A DNA stretch of 64,000 nucleotides, taken from Acetobacteraceae bacterium (GTDB lineage Bacteria; Pseudomonadota; Alphaproteobacteria; Acetobacterales; Acetobacteraceae). Location of the stretch: positions 25,367 to 89,366 of the forward strand of contig JANXTL010000092.1 of NCBI GenBank assembly GCA_025352375.1, read 5' to 3'. Position numbers and translations under genes: made by a program. The notes under the pieces are model-generated. The model had not been told where the DNA came from. It saw only the letters and a program-made list of their open reading frames with translations, and made no database searches. This document shows, one piece after another, positions 63,725 through 64,000 of the stretch (the stretch's first letter is position 1; each line of letters starts with the position of its first letter).

Positions 63725-64000
63725 ATGGAACCCTCGCAAGACAACACTCTCACGCAACGGGTTATCGGGTACACCATGGCCGTGCATTCGCACCTGGGCC
63801 CAGGCCTGCTGGAATCGATCTATGAGGCTTGCCTGTGCCACGAATTCGATCGGGCTGGCCTAGCATACACCCGTCAGCAGCCCCTCCCGGTCAAATACAA
63901 AGGGCACGACATCGATTGCCAGTTCAGATTGGACCTGGTGGTGGAACAGAGCCTGCTGCTTGAAATCAAGGCGGTCCACCAAATCCACCCCATCCATGAA
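63725..64000 (+). CDS. GxxExxY protein, partial at window end
   Basis: 92 codons are visible before the window ends. The family motif is GLLESIYEACL near residue 28, followed by the basic strand QQPLPVKYKG and the DLVVEQSLLLEIKAV segment, which has the look of a PD-(D/E)XK nuclease core (FRLDLVV then LEIKA). Family members are about 120-130 residues, so roughly a third is missing. The function is unknown; a nuclease-like role is inferred only from the D...ExK spacing. Confidence 0.9.
   Translation, partial: MEPSQDNTLTQRVIGYTMAVHSHLGPGLLESIYEACLCHEFDRAGLAYTRQQPLPVKYKGHDIDCQFRLDLVVEQSLLLEIKAVHQIHPIHE

Overview
The window reads as chromosomal DNA of a GC-rich alphaproteobacterium, most plausibly Rhodospirillales/Acetobacteraceae. 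This is inferred from gene content and order, not from a database search. Supporting features are the run prmC-DUF4167-ruvB-ybgC-tolQRAB-pal-cpoB-tilS-ftsH-folP, a class II DAHP synthase, a TolB with a Tat-like leader, many 4-bp stop/start overlaps and frequent GTG/TTG starts. No rRNA, tRNA or CRISPR array was seen.

Layout. 1-0.7 kb: two small unknown genes on AT-richer DNA, one cut by the window edge and frameshifted at a G7 tract. 0.8-4 kb: D-malate/tartrate dehydrogenase, pyrE and a TTC38-like TPR protein. 4-8 kb: flagellar genes motB-motA (minus) and fliK-flgD (plus). 8-14.5 kb: envelope and transport genes (a truncated GT87 gene, an MFS carrier, a GT39-type transferase, a DPM1-like GT2-GtrA fusion, an Lrp regulator and a polytopic membrane protein). 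14.6-16.5 kb: nadA-nadC behind a promoter carrying palindromic operator-like sites. 16.6-34.8 kb: housekeeping cell-envelope block (HAD phosphatase, thiD, glmM; a TPR-SPOR lipoprotein in opposite orientation; folP, ftsH, tilS, cpoB, pal, tolB/A/R/Q, ybgC, ruvB, DUF4167, prmC, PhzF).

34.8-45.8 kb: accessory metabolism (peptide-type solute-binding protein, SDR, ThDP decarboxylase, nicotinate phosphoribosyltransferase, class II DAHP synthase, aminotransferase, gamma-glutamyltransferase-like lipoprotein). Decayed pieces lie among them: a 5' fragment of a Tat-exported branched-chain-type binding protein, a 3' fragment of an IS630-type transposase, and an AT-richer orphan gene. 45.8-48.5 kb: M48 protease with TPRs, a DsbA-like thioredoxin and a small exported protein. 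48.5-52.4 kb: 2-hydroxyacid dehydrogenase divergent from a TauD-like dioxygenase with an ABC binding protein and ATPase but no permease. 52.4-56.9 kb: exported metacaspase-Sel1 protein, LMW tyrosine phosphatase-like protein and an OmpR/EnvZ-type pair. 57-63.4 kb: DNA glycosylase, FMN glutamate-synthase-like protein, a gnd-gntK-SDR operon and a DHA2 transporter. The window ends in a GxxExxY gene behind a long inverted repeat.

How the parts work together: the central block couples peptidoglycan precursor supply (glmM), folate (folP), membrane proteolysis (ftsH) and the Tol-Pal outer-membrane constriction machine. The most notable non-coding signals are the nadA operator region, a nested hairpin in the DAHP synthase leader, a 5 x 14-bp tandem array before tauD, a REP-like palindrome pair at 37.2 kb and the inverted repeat before the GxxExxY gene.
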